From assembly GCA_050298035.1 (NCBI GenBank), contig JBNKTK010000001.1:1-64000 (forward strand): a DNA stretch of 64,000 bases, in the 5' to 3' direction. Shown piece after piece: positions 16,503 to 24,239 of the stretch. The stretch comes from Gaoshiqia sp050298035. GTDB lineage: Bacteria; Bacteroidota; Bacteroidia; Bacteroidales; Prolixibacteraceae. How positions within the stretch are numbered: the first letter of the stretch is position 1; each line of letters opens with the position of its first letter. The translations under genes were made by a program, and so were the position numbers. Under the pieces are notes generated by a model, which saw nothing but the letters and a program-made list of their open reading frames with translations, made no database searches and was not told where the DNA came from.

Positions 16503-16532
16503 TTTACTCTTTTTTTCAAGACAAAGAGTAAA
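16503..16532. other. Perfect 10-bp palindromic hairpin
   Basis: TTTACTCTTT (16503-16512) and AAAGAGTAAA (16523-16532) are exact reverse complements with a 10-base loop. It follows the pseudoknot candidate directly and could end a plus-strand transcript or protect an RNA 3' end, though no T-run follows. Confidence 0.5.
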
Positions 16533-16539
16533 ATCCATC

Positions 16540-16565
16540 TGATAAGACATTACTTGATAAGACAT
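16540..16565 (+). repeat. Tandem 11-bp direct repeat
   Basis: TGATAAGACAT occurs at 16540-16550 and again at 16555-16565, a 15-base period. It lies downstream of the sigma-54 regulator gene's 3' end (which is on the minus strand). Role unknown. Confidence 0.45.
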
Positions 16566-16632
16566 GTTAGAAACAATTTCGCAAAAATCGTCTTAAATAG
16601 GATAGAATGATAAACTATCATGTAAAACGGTT

Positions 16633-17796
16633 TTATTGCAACGGAGCGGCAAAAGCATCTACATCGTTACCAGAGATGGTTTTGTCGCAAAGGATAATCA
16701 GCCGCTCAATCACGTTCCGGAACTCCCGGATGTTGCCGGTCCATTTCATTGCCTGGAGTTTGGCAATGGCATCCGGCGTGATTGTTTTGGCAGGCATCCC
16801 ATATTCAGCACAAATCTGACTGATAAAATGATCCGCCAGTTCGGGGATGTCCTCGATCCGTTCGTTTAACGATGGCACCTGGATTAAAATCACGCTTAAC
16901 CGGTGGTACAAGTCTTCGCGGAAAGTGCCTTTGTGGATTTCTTCGCTCAGGTTTTTGTTGGTGGCAGCTACAACGCGTACATCAACTTTAATGGGTTTCT
17001 CGCCGCCAACTCGTGTGATCAGGTTTTCCTGCAGCGCCCGTAACACCTTGGCTTGTGCCGAAAGGCTCATGTCGCCAATCTCATCAAGAAACAGTGTGCC
17101 ACCGCTTGCCTGTTCAAATTTCCCTTTGCGTTGTTTTATTGCAGAGGTAAAGGCGCCTTTTTCGTGCCCGAACAGCTCGCTTTCGATCAGTTCCGACGGG
17201 ATGGCTGCACAGTTTACCTCGATAAATGGCTCGCTGGCCCGATTGCTTTTTTCGTGCAGCCGGCGGGCAATCAGTTCTTTCCCTGTTCCGTTGGCGCCGG
17301 TAATCAGCACGCGCGCATCGGTTGGGGCCACACGATCGGCCATGTCGGTAATTTTTTTGATGGCAGCCGAACTTCCGACAATCTCGAACTTTTTGCTGAC
17401 TTTCTTTTTCAGCACCTTGGTTTCTGTCATCAGGTTCGACTTATCCATCGCGTTGCGGATGGTAATCAGCAGCCGGTTCAGGTCTAGCGGTTTTTCAATA
17501 AAATCGTAGGCCCCTTTTTTGATGGATTCGACGGCCGTGTCGATGTTTCCATGGCCTGAAATCATCACAACGGGAGCATCAACAGCCAGTTCCTGCATCT
17601 TTTCCAGCACTTCAATTCCGTCCATCCCCGGCATTTTGATATCGCAAAGAATGATGTCGTATTCATTCTTTTTGAGCATGTCCAGCCCTTTATTGCCCTC
17701 TTCGGCCAAATCAACCTGGTACTGTTCGTATTCAAGAATGTCTTTCAGTGTATTTCGTATGCTGCGTTCGTCGTCAATGACTAATATTTTTGACAT
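16633..17796 (-). CDS. Sigma-54-type response regulator without DNA-binding domain
   Basis: From the start at 17796 this is a 387-residue NtrC-like protein. Residues 1-120 are a receiver domain with acidic pocket Asp8-Asp9 and phosphoacceptor Asp52 in 'CDIKMPGMDG'. Residues 135-370 are the AAA+ domain with Walker A GANGTGKE (167-174), Walker B 'GTLFLDEIGD' and the sigma-54 loop as GAFTSA (214-219) rather than GAFTGA. The chain ends about 17 residues after the AAA+ domain, so the usual Fis-type helix-turn-helix is absent. It may activate sigma-54 RNA polymerase from solution, as H. pylori FlgR does. No partner histidine kinase is in the window. The frame extends 29 codons further upstream, but those residues do not fit the family. 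Confidence 0.88.
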   Translation of the reverse strand: MSKILVIDDERSIRNTLKDILEYEQYQVDLAEEGNKGLDMLKKNEYDIILCDIKMPGMDGIEVLEKMQELAVDAPVVMISGHGNIDTAVESIKKGAYDFIEKPLDLNRLLITIRNAMDKSNLMTETKVLKKKVSKKFEIVGSSAAIKKITDMADRVAPTDARVLITGANGTGKELIARRLHEKSNRASEPFIEVNCAAIPSELIESELFGHEKGAFTSAIKQRKGKFEQASGGTLFLDEIGDMSLSAQAKVLRALQENLITRVGGEKPIKVDVRVVAATNKNLSEEIHKGTFREDLYHRLSVILIQVPSLNERIEDIPELADHFISQICAEYGMPAKTITPDAIAKLQAMKWTGNIREFRNVIERLIILCDKTISGNDVDAFAAPLQ

Positions 17797-17873
17797 GTTG
17801 ATGTGTTTTATTGTGATAAAATAGTTTGTTATTGTTGTCCGTTTTCGAACAATCCTTGATGAAAATGATATCG

Positions 17874-17898
17874 CAAAAAACAAACAGGCCGGAGGCCT
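17874..17898 (-). terminator. Probable terminator of ppx
   Basis: On the minus strand AGGCC-TCC-GGCCT forms a 5-bp stem with a 3-base loop (17898-17886), followed by GTTTGTTTTTTG. It lies 22 bases after the stop codon of the Ppx/GppA gene. Confidence 0.6.
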
Positions 17899-17919
17899 TA
17901 ATTGTTTGTGTCCCCAAAA

Positions 17920-18834
17920 TTAATGATTAATCCATTCATACAAAACGCCCTCGCGTAAGGCAAAGTCGGTTTGTGTGATATTCCGGATTTGCAGTTTTCC
18001 CAAAACCAGCCGGATCAGGATAAAAGCCGGCACAATCATTTCAACCCGCAAAGGTTCCATGCCGGTCATTTGTTCCCGTTCGCTTTTTGTGGAATGAATG
18101 ATTTTTGTCGAGATAAGCTCAAAAACGTTAAAATCAATATGCTGGGTAATCCGCGATTTTGTTCCAGGAGGTGTTTGGTCAATCAAATCGGCCAGCGTGT
18201 CGAAAGCGCCTGAACAGCCAATTAACCCGGGGACTGTTGTGCTGTCAAGCTGCTCCCAGAGGTTTGCCAGTCCTTCATCGAAATAGTGCTCAATGGCTTC
18301 AATTTCCGTTTGGGTGATGGGGTCTGATAGGTGAAATTGCTCTACGACCCGTGCCATGCCCAACGGAAAGCTTTCTTTCCAGCAAACCTGGTTGTTGCGG
18401 GTTTGGATAAATTCGTTGCTCCCGCCGCCGATGTCCAGAATGAGGGTATTGTCGGCGAGCGTGTTTGTTGCCAGCCTGACGCCGTCAAAAATCAGCCGGG
18501 CTTCTTCTTCGCCCGAAATGATGGTCAGCTCCAACCCGGTTTCTTTCAGTAAGTGGGCGGTAAATTCAGCTTTGTTGGCTGCATCGCGTACGGCCGACGT
18601 GGCAATGGCAATCACTTTGTCGGCCTGAAACCGGCGGATTGTTTCCACGTGTTTTTTTAGCGCATGTGTTGCCCGTTGAAAAGCCTCCCCGGTCAGCAGG
18701 TTTTTATCAATCCCGCCTTTGCCAAGTTTCACGCCTTCCTTCCCCTGGTACAAGATTTTATAGTCTTTCCCGTTGATTTCTGCTATCAGCAAATTGCAGG
18801 TGTTTGTACCGAGATCAATAACGGCTAGTATCAT
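17920..18834 (-). CDS. Ppx/GppA-family phosphatase (exopolyphosphatase-like)
   Basis: The 304-residue product belongs to the actin-like ATPase fold of exopolyphosphatase and guanosine pentaphosphate phosphohydrolase. It opens with 'VIDLGTNTCNLLIAEI' (phosphate 1 motif), has the conserved 'ATSAVRDAAN' and 'ISGEEEARLIF', and carries the phosphate 2 motif 'LDIGGGSNEF'. It is the short form of about 300 residues without the C-terminal HD domain of E. coli Ppx. It could degrade polyphosphate or hydrolyse pppGpp; sequence alone does not separate these. It has its own terminator, and the sigma-54 regulator gene follows about 120 bases downstream. Confidence 0.9.
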   Translation of the reverse strand: MILAVIDLGTNTCNLLIAEINGKDYKILYQGKEGVKLGKGGIDKNLLTGEAFQRATHALKKHVETIRRFQADKVIAIATSAVRDAANKAEFTAHLLKETGLELTIISGEEEARLIFDGVRLATNTLADNTLILDIGGGSNEFIQTRNNQVCWKESFPLGMARVVEQFHLSDPITQTEIEAIEHYFDEGLANLWEQLDSTTVPGLIGCSGAFDTLADLIDQTPPGTKSRITQHIDFNVFELISTKIIHSTKSEREQMTGMEPLRVEMIVPAFILIRLVLGKLQIRNITQTDFALREGVLYEWINH

Positions 18835-18952
18835 GATGTTGAAATTTGAGGTGTAAAGATAGGGATTGACGTGAAATGAAGGTAAGAGTTAGCGGTCACT
18901 TATATGAGGTTTGGGGGACTTTGTGAGGAAATCCTGCCATATGGCTAATTGT

Positions 18953-19369
18953 CTAGTTTGTTTTTGTTATTTTCAAATTATACTCAATACTTCCAATGTT
19001 TTTTTCTTTCCATATTTTTAAATTCTCTCCATCAAATTTGTAATAGTGTTCTCCACTGAGCACATAAGATGGTTCGTACATTGCTGGAATTGCGAAAAAC
19101 AACGTATCAATGAAATTTATTCTAGTTTCATTTATTTTTAATTTTCCAGCCCCATGTCCATAAGATAGATTGGTTAAACACTCATAATATCCATTTGAAA
19201 TATTCAGAATTACGGTTCCGGAAAGATTTTCTGAATTCATGGTCTCAAAGGTGCCGATAAATGACGAATCCTCGTTCGTATTTAAGTCCACTGCTTGCGT
19301 CTCACTTTTTTCACAACTGTAAAAACTGACAGCAATCAATAATGTCAAAAAAATCAAATGTTTTTTCAT
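18953..19369 (-). CDS. Lipoprotein of unknown function
   Basis: The 138-residue product has a lipoprotein signal peptide ('MKKHLIFLTLL') with Cys19 following FYS as the likely lipidation site. The mature part is rich in Asn, Glu and aromatic residues and seems to be a small beta-sandwich or lipocalin-like fold, with alternating strands such as 'GTVILNISNGYYEC' and 'NLKIWKEKNIGSIEYNL'. I do not recognise a family. Neighbouring genes are not closely spaced, so it is probably transcribed alone. Confidence 0.65.
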   Translation of the reverse strand: MKKHLIFLTLLIAVSFYSCEKSETQAVDLNTNEDSSFIGTFETMNSENLSGTVILNISNGYYECLTNLSYGHGAGKLKINETRINFIDTLFFAIPAMYEPSYVLSGEHYYKFDGENLKIWKEKNIGSIEYNLKITKTN

Positions 19370-19475
19370 AGCTATTTTTCAGAATAGATTCATTTTATGT
19401 CACGAAGGTTGCTTTTGTTCAAATTGAGCCTAGCGTTGGAGTATACTTTCTTCTTCTTTGGTTTGTTGTTCACAA

Positions 19476-20390
19476 TTATCTATCAAGCTTGAATGGTGAT
19501 AGCGGGTGCCAGTTGAGGCCGATATTTACAGAGCTGTAAAAATAGTCACGCAGTCCGGTTTTATATTCTACAAAGTAATTGAACTTCGGATTTTTAAAAA
19601 TCAACCTTCCTTTTAGCAGGGCAGGCTTGTCGAAACCATACCACTTCCATCCGGTGTAGCCGGATGTTCCCACGGCAAGTTCCAATTTCTTTACATTAAA
19701 CTGCGATTCAATTCCCCAAATTGGCCCCTCGTTTTGTTCCAGGTCGGTTTGGTTGGTTTGCCAGAAATAATACCCGACCATGCCATTTAACGACCAGCAG
19801 AACCAATCCTTACGAATCAGATTCTTTCCAATGCTGGCATAGTGCCAATGGGCTGGAAGGTCGGTGTAACGTCCATCAAAGATACTTCCGCTCGTTGTTT
19901 TCAACGTGCTCACAAGCATGGCGGCAGGCAGAATGCCTCTTTCGCGGGTTAGCTGAATGTAGGTTGACAAGATAATATCGCCCAGGTCGGTTGTCCAGCC
20001 GGGGTCGTCTTTGTAAAGCTGAATAATATCACGCACCCGGTTGGTGGTATGGAAATAGTCAACAACGTCCCATTCCAACCCGAAAGCCATGAAGTTTTGA
20101 ACCACAGGGAAACGAAAGTTCAGTTTCAGGGTATGCCCGTTGTCGCCTCCGCCATCGCGAAAGTAATTGTCAACCGATAAGCGGAATTGAAGATCGGTAC
20201 CAACTTGCCCGTTATAGATGTTGGGAACCGGCAAGGCGTTGGGGCCCATTTTCCCGGCTGCAATTAAAATGGTGTTGTAGTTTCCGTTTACCGTGTAGTA
20301 ATGATAGAACCCTTCGGTGCTTTTACGTTGTGCAAACACGCCGTGCCAGACAAAAATCAAAATAACCGATAGAATGAAGGTTTTTATCAT
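19476..20390 (-). CDS. Secreted, probably outer-membrane, protein of unknown function
   Basis: A clear signal peptide (residues 1-20, ending near 'VFA') precedes a 284-residue mature protein with many alternating aromatic and glycine-rich strands ('LNFRFPVVQNFMAFGLEW', 'WSLNGMVGYYFWQTN', 'FYSSVNIGLNWHP'). This is the pattern of an outer-membrane beta-barrel of about 10-12 strands. No plug domain, TonB box or catalytic motif is visible, and I do not recognise the family. No functionally linked neighbour is apparent. The next gene-like unit upstream is a broken dehydrogenase. Confidence 0.6.
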   Translation of the reverse strand: MIKTFILSVILIFVWHGVFAQRKSTEGFYHYYTVNGNYNTILIAAGKMGPNALPVPNIYNGQVGTDLQFRLSVDNYFRDGGGDNGHTLKLNFRFPVVQNFMAFGLEWDVVDYFHTTNRVRDIIQLYKDDPGWTTDLGDIILSTYIQLTRERGILPAAMLVSTLKTTSGSIFDGRYTDLPAHWHYASIGKNLIRKDWFCWSLNGMVGYYFWQTNQTDLEQNEGPIWGIESQFNVKKLELAVGTSGYTGWKWYGFDKPALLKGRLIFKNPKFNYFVEYKTGLRDYFYSSVNIGLNWHPLSPFKLDR

Positions 20391-20541
20391 TTTATGCAGA
20401 TCAGTATAATAAATTTAAGCCTTTTCCTGTGAAGTAGGGATAGGTTTAGGTGATGTTTTTCAGATAGAATTCCTTAAATTATTGATCAGCTCCAGAGTCC
20501 TAATACATTCAGGACGTTCATGTTAATTCGTACGGGCTGTT

Positions 20542-20915
20542 TCAGTTAATAGCAAGCGATACCAGGCCTTCAATTCCGTAACGGACCATCAGGACCACAG
20601 CTGCATCGGTATAAAAGGCGATGTGATGGGTCAGGATGACATTCGGAAACTGCCAGATATCGGCCATGTTGCGGATGTTGATGATGTCGGTTCGCCTGTC
20701 GTCATGGTAAATACCTTTTTCATTTTCAAACACATTCAGGGCCAAGGCACCGATCTTCTCACTCTCGATGTCTTCAATCATTTCCGGGATGTTCATTAGT
20801 TCGCCGCAGGCACAGTTGACCAGCACCAGCCCGCCTTTCATTTTGTCAGCGCCTGACGGCTGATCATGCGGTAGGTGCCATCCAGCAGCGGGACATGCAG
20901 GTTAATAAGTGTTTT
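20542..20915 (-). pseudogene. Remnant of D-lactate dehydrogenase (2-hydroxyacid dehydrogenase)
   Basis: The last 99 codons (20841-20542) match the C-terminal part of LdhA-type enzymes: 'GGLVLVNCACGELMN', 'GALALNVFENEKGI' and 'FPNVILTHHIAFYT', which includes the catalytic histidine. Just upstream the similarity continues in another frame ('LINLHVPLLDGTYRMISRQAL', read from about 20918 to 20850), so a one-base change near 20840 breaks the frame. The N-terminal half, with the first catalytic part and most of the NAD domain, is missing. Several core positions also look altered. It is a decayed gene, not a working enzyme. Confidence 0.8.
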
Positions 20916-21184
20916 GTATCTTGCATATCGATTATTCAGAATATTGACGGGACTTCTCTGGACAAATTCGATTTAGAGATCAATGCAAAACATCAACCAA
21001 AGAAACTTAAAAAGGCTGACCTGCATCCATCAAACAACCTGGCGTTGCAAGCAAATCAGTAATGCGATCTACCGGATAGTACAATGATGCAACAGTATTA
21101 ATCCCACACAACATCAACCTATACATCAATTAACTGTTATAACTTTGGGGAATATTGCACAGATAAAAAAGAGACTAGATAGAA
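20916..21184. other. Intergenic DNA upstream of the hemerythrin gene
   Basis: This stretch holds no readable gene. It probably carries the promoter of the hemerythrin/LuxR pair; a -7-like TAACTTTG lies at 21140-21147. The left part may be further decayed dehydrogenase sequence, but I could not follow it. Confidence 0.4.
21140..21147 (+). promoter_or_regulatory. Possible -7 box of the hemerythrin/LuxR operon
   Basis: TAACTTTG matches TAnnTTTG, 38 bases upstream of the start codon at 21185. There is no clear -33 TTG. Confidence 0.35.
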
Positions 21185-21895
21185 ATGAAAATATTCAGGA
21201 AAGAAGATAAAATGAGCCGGCTAGTGTCGTACAATTACAACCTACTGCCGGTAATTAACCGTTTTGGCATCAAGCTAGGCTTCAAGGAAAAAACGATTGA
21301 AGAGCTATGTGCTGAGCTGGAAATCAACACTGATTTCTTCCTCGCCATTGTGAATACCTATACCGATGAGAATTATTTCCCGGAATCGGAGTTGCTTTCA
21401 TTTTCGCCCCTGTTGCTGATCGATTACCTGAAAAACACGCACAATTACTACATCAGCTACGTACTGCCCAAAATTGAACGGTTGCTGAACCAGGTGTTGC
21501 AAAGTTGCGAGAAGGACTGTTCGAGCCTGAAAATGATCAGTTCATTTTATCAGAAATACAAAAACGAACTGCTGCTCCATTTTCAAACCGAAGACGAGAA
21601 AGTGTTCCCGTACATTATCGACGTATATAAAAACAAACAATTACGGAACAATCAGGCATCCATCCAGGACTTTAAAAATGAGCACACCGATGTAGAAGAA
21701 AAATTGAGTGATTTGAAAAACCTGATCATCAAATACCTGGAACCATCCTACAACCACAACAGCATGAACGAGTTCCTGTTTGCACTCTCTCAGTTTGAAA
21801 AAGATTTGTATGACCACGCCCGGATTGAGGACAACATTCTTGTTGTGCAAACCGAGAAACTGGAAAATGAACTAAAAACAGAAGGAAGCCGATAA
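21185..21895 (+). CDS. Hemerythrin-domain protein with N-terminal DUF542-like segment
   Basis: The 236-residue product resembles the iron-sulfur repair proteins RIC/ScdA/YtfE. Residues 15-75 form a small helical region ('INRFGIKLGFKEKTIEELC') like the DUF542 or ScdA N-terminal domain, but the usual Cys pair is not evident there. The hemerythrin four-helix bundle follows, with candidate iron ligands in 'NTHNYYISYV', 'LLHFQTEDEKVF', 'NEHTDVEE' and 'YDHARIEDN'. Such domains bind a di-iron centre and respond to O2 or nitric oxide. The LuxR-type gene starts two bases after the stop codon, so the two are one operon. Translation may also start at the Met at 21212. Confidence 0.8.
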   Translation: MKIFRKEDKMSRLVSYNYNLLPVINRFGIKLGFKEKTIEELCAELEINTDFFLAIVNTYTDENYFPESELLSFSPLLLIDYLKNTHNYYISYVLPKIERLLNQVLQSCEKDCSSLKMISSFYQKYKNELLLHFQTEDEKVFPYIIDVYKNKQLRNNQASIQDFKNEHTDVEEKLSDLKNLIIKYLEPSYNHNSMNEFLFALSQFEKDLYDHARIEDNILVVQTEKLENELKTEGSR

Positions 21896-21897
21896 AG

Positions 21898-22494
21898 ATG
21901 GAAGAAAATGTTTTTATTATTCACGGTTCGGAGATCGTTCGAAAAGGCCTGGCCTGGATCCTCCAGGAGTATTTCAGCATGGAAATCACCCAACTGGAAT
22001 CGCCAGCCGATTTGGCTTCATTTTCCGGCATCCACAACAGCCTCATCATACTGATTATCGAAGCAGGCATGGAACTACCTGACGGGATGGTAGAAAAACT
22101 CCGCAAAAACAACCTCGTTTTTATTGTCGATTTCTATTCCAAATACAATGACATGGAGGAGAAAAACGAGTTCCGGCTGAATGAGCTTTCCTCATCGCTC
22201 GATGTGCAGAAACTGATCCAGGTCATTCGCAAATCGGCCAGCAAGCAAAAGCCTGCTGCTTCTGAATACGGCGAGCTCACCATCCGCGAGAAAGATGTCA
22301 TCCGCCACGTGGCAATCGGCTATTCAAACAAAGAAATTGCCGACCGGCTGAATATCAGCATCCACACGGTTATTTCGCATCGAAAAAACATTACGGAAAA
22401 ACTCAACATCAGGTCAATTTCAGGCTTGACGGTTTATGCTATCATGAACAAACTGATCGACCTGACCGACATTAACCCGGAAGAACTGATTTAA
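21898..22494 (+). CDS. LuxR-family regulator with degenerate receiver domain
   Basis: This 198-residue protein has a C-terminal GerE/LuxR helix-turn-helix (about residues 127-190: 'LTIREKDVIRHVAIGYSNKE', then 'IHTVISHRKNITEKLNI'). The first 115 residues have the size and hydrophobic pattern of a receiver domain but lack its key residues: the acidic pair near the start is replaced by 'HGSE', and the phosphoacceptor position reads 'LIIEAGM' without Asp. It is therefore unlikely to be switched by ordinary phosphorylation. Pairing with the hemerythrin protein suggests a response to O2, nitric oxide or iron, which is inference. Confidence 0.82.
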   Translation: MEENVFIIHGSEIVRKGLAWILQEYFSMEITQLESPADLASFSGIHNSLIILIIEAGMELPDGMVEKLRKNNLVFIVDFYSKYNDMEEKNEFRLNELSSSLDVQKLIQVIRKSASKQKPAASEYGELTIREKDVIRHVAIGYSNKEIADRLNISIHTVISHRKNITEKLNIRSISGLTVYAIMNKLIDLTDINPEELI

Positions 22495-22508
22495 AATCCC
22501 TTAACAGG

Positions 22509-23924
22509 TTAATAAACCAGTTCCTTCTTCACGCCAGGCACAAACAGGTTTTTCTTCAAGATCATTTTCTTCGGGACAATCCGTTCGCCATACAATTTTA
22601 CCCGGGCAGATTTGGTAGCAGCAATTGCTGTGGTTCCACCGGTAATCAGGTTAATTGCCTGAGCCAGCATCGGATCGGAAGTATCTCCAAACGGAACAGC
22701 AACCAACGGATTATACTCCATCACATAGTCAGGTGTCAACCCATTTTTAAAATCGGTATAACCGTCAATGTTGGCATATTTCATGACAATTGGCACCATG
22801 GCCCATTTTTCATCGTCATCAGGCATCACCCAGGCGCCGGTATATTTTCCGTAGGTTGCTTCACCAATATGCACCACATCCATGTAAGGTTTCAAGCCTG
22901 AGATAAGCAATTCACTGGCTGATGCGGTACCATTTGTAGTCAGGAAATAAACACGGTCCATGTTTGCATTGACAACATTATTTGTAAAGCGGTACGAAAG
23001 ACTGCTTTCATATTCACTACTATGCGCCTCAAGGTAATACTGCAAATCCGTGTTATATTTCATATTAACCAGCACTTCCTGGTTCGCCGACACATTCACC
23101 GGCGCAATTGCCGATGCCAGATAGGACGCGGCAGTAATTTCACCACCAGGATTAAAGCGTAAATCAACAATCAAATCAGTGATCCCGGCAGTATTAAATT
23201 CGGTAAATATATTGTCGAGACTTGCAAGAAACTGGTTCGTCGATCCGGCAACAAACTCAACATAAACAAGATATCCGATTTTTTTATCGCCTTCGGTAAT
23301 TATTTGATGATAAATGGCCGGATCATTTGAAATCACGCTAGCTGTCAAATCCATTGACACACCTGAGCGACCAATAGAATTCCCGCTTACTTCGCCCAAT
23401 TGTACCGAATAGGCATCACCCGAATATAAATCGTAATAATTAATGGTGTCCAAATCCGTATTATCGATTGAAAGGATAATATCACCACGCTTCAGGCCTG
23501 CATCTTCTGCCGGTGAATTTGGATAAACGTAATTGACAACAATGAAAACACCACTACCTTCGCTAAAAAGAAAGAAGGAAGGATCGTAGCCCATAGTAAC
23601 CGGCGAACCACTAAACTCGGCATTCAACGCCTGGTAATCATCTGTAATCCACGACCACTTATCTTCACCGGTGTACAACAATTTATAAAAGTAAGCTTCA
23701 GGATCGTTTTCTTTGGTATAATCAATATCCGGCATCCTGTTATTCCAGAGATAATAAAGCGACATATTTTCATCGATCCACTGGTTGATTGCAAGTGTAT
23801 CGGCAGATATTTCATCTGTTTCTATTGGTGGTTCAGGTACAGGAAGTGGCTCATCATTACCACACGAATAGGCAAAAATCAATACCGACAGGATAATTAT
23901 TCCCCGAAATAAATTACTAATCAT
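22509..23924 (-). CDS. S41-family (C-terminal processing) peptidase, lipoprotein
   Basis: The 471-residue product has a lipoprotein signal with Cys21 after FAYS. A PDZ domain lies at about residues 115-165 ('VYPNSPAEDAGLKRGDIILS'), followed by the S41 protease domain, with the catalytic serine in 'TNGTASASELLISGL' (about residue 330) and the catalytic lysine in 'ATYGKYTGAW'. These enzymes cut peptides at the C-terminus; Bacteroidota lipoprotein forms of this kind sit in the cell envelope, and the substrate is unknown. It is convergent with the LuxR-type gene, 14 bases apart, and appears monocistronic. Confidence 0.88.
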   Translation of the reverse strand: MISNLFRGIIILSVLIFAYSCGNDEPLPVPEPPIETDEISADTLAINQWIDENMSLYYLWNNRMPDIDYTKENDPEAYFYKLLYTGEDKWSWITDDYQALNAEFSGSPVTMGYDPSFFLFSEGSGVFIVVNYVYPNSPAEDAGLKRGDIILSIDNTDLDTINYYDLYSGDAYSVQLGEVSGNSIGRSGVSMDLTASVISNDPAIYHQIITEGDKKIGYLVYVEFVAGSTNQFLASLDNIFTEFNTAGITDLIVDLRFNPGGEITAASYLASAIAPVNVSANQEVLVNMKYNTDLQYYLEAHSSEYESSLSYRFTNNVVNANMDRVYFLTTNGTASASELLISGLKPYMDVVHIGEATYGKYTGAWVMPDDDEKWAMVPIVMKYANIDGYTDFKNGLTPDYVMEYNPLVAVPFGDTSDPMLAQAINLITGGTTAIAATKSARVKLYGERIVPKKMILKKNLFVPGVKKELVY

Positions 23925-24239
23925 AACTGTGATTTTTTTAATACTGTTTTGCTTTTATTAACTCCTGTCGAGTGACTATTTCCCCTACTCTTCTATCCCT
24001 CTTTTAGCAACCCGGAAGTTATTCGGAATATTATCGTGTGGATCAACAGGTACTTCAAAAACGCAAAACGAGCTTTATTATTTTATATACCTCCTAAAAT
24101 TAGAACATTACCGTTTCTTATGAAATACAGTCGGGTCTTCCCCAACAAATGGTAAAGTTTCACATCCAACTCAAGGAAAGCACAAATTTAAGATTTTTCA
24201 CAAATCCATACACTTTTAACAATACATTTATTTTAACAG
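23925..24239. other. 315-bp spacer without recognisable features
   Basis: This AT-rich spacer lies between the S41 peptidase gene and the 3' end of the GntP gene, both on the minus strand. I see no gene, clear hairpin terminator or repeat. It must contain the peptidase promoter, but no good -7 box was found. Confidence 0.5.

Larger units (their letters stand above)
15933..16632. other. 700-bp gene-free region with RNA-like structure
   Basis: No protein gene is convincing here; a 72-codon frame on the minus strand (16060-16278) has no family resemblance. The region contains the promoter of the glycosyltransferase operon, a long-range 10-bp pairing followed by a T-run on the minus strand (16034-16150), an interleaved pair of long stems with a hairpin (16332-16490), a 10-bp palindrome (16503-16532) and a direct repeat (16540-16565). 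Confidence 0.7.

Noticed and set aside
21641..21850. Frames on the strand opposite the hemerythrin and LuxR genes.
   Set aside because: They are antisense shadows of well-supported genes and lack any independent signal.
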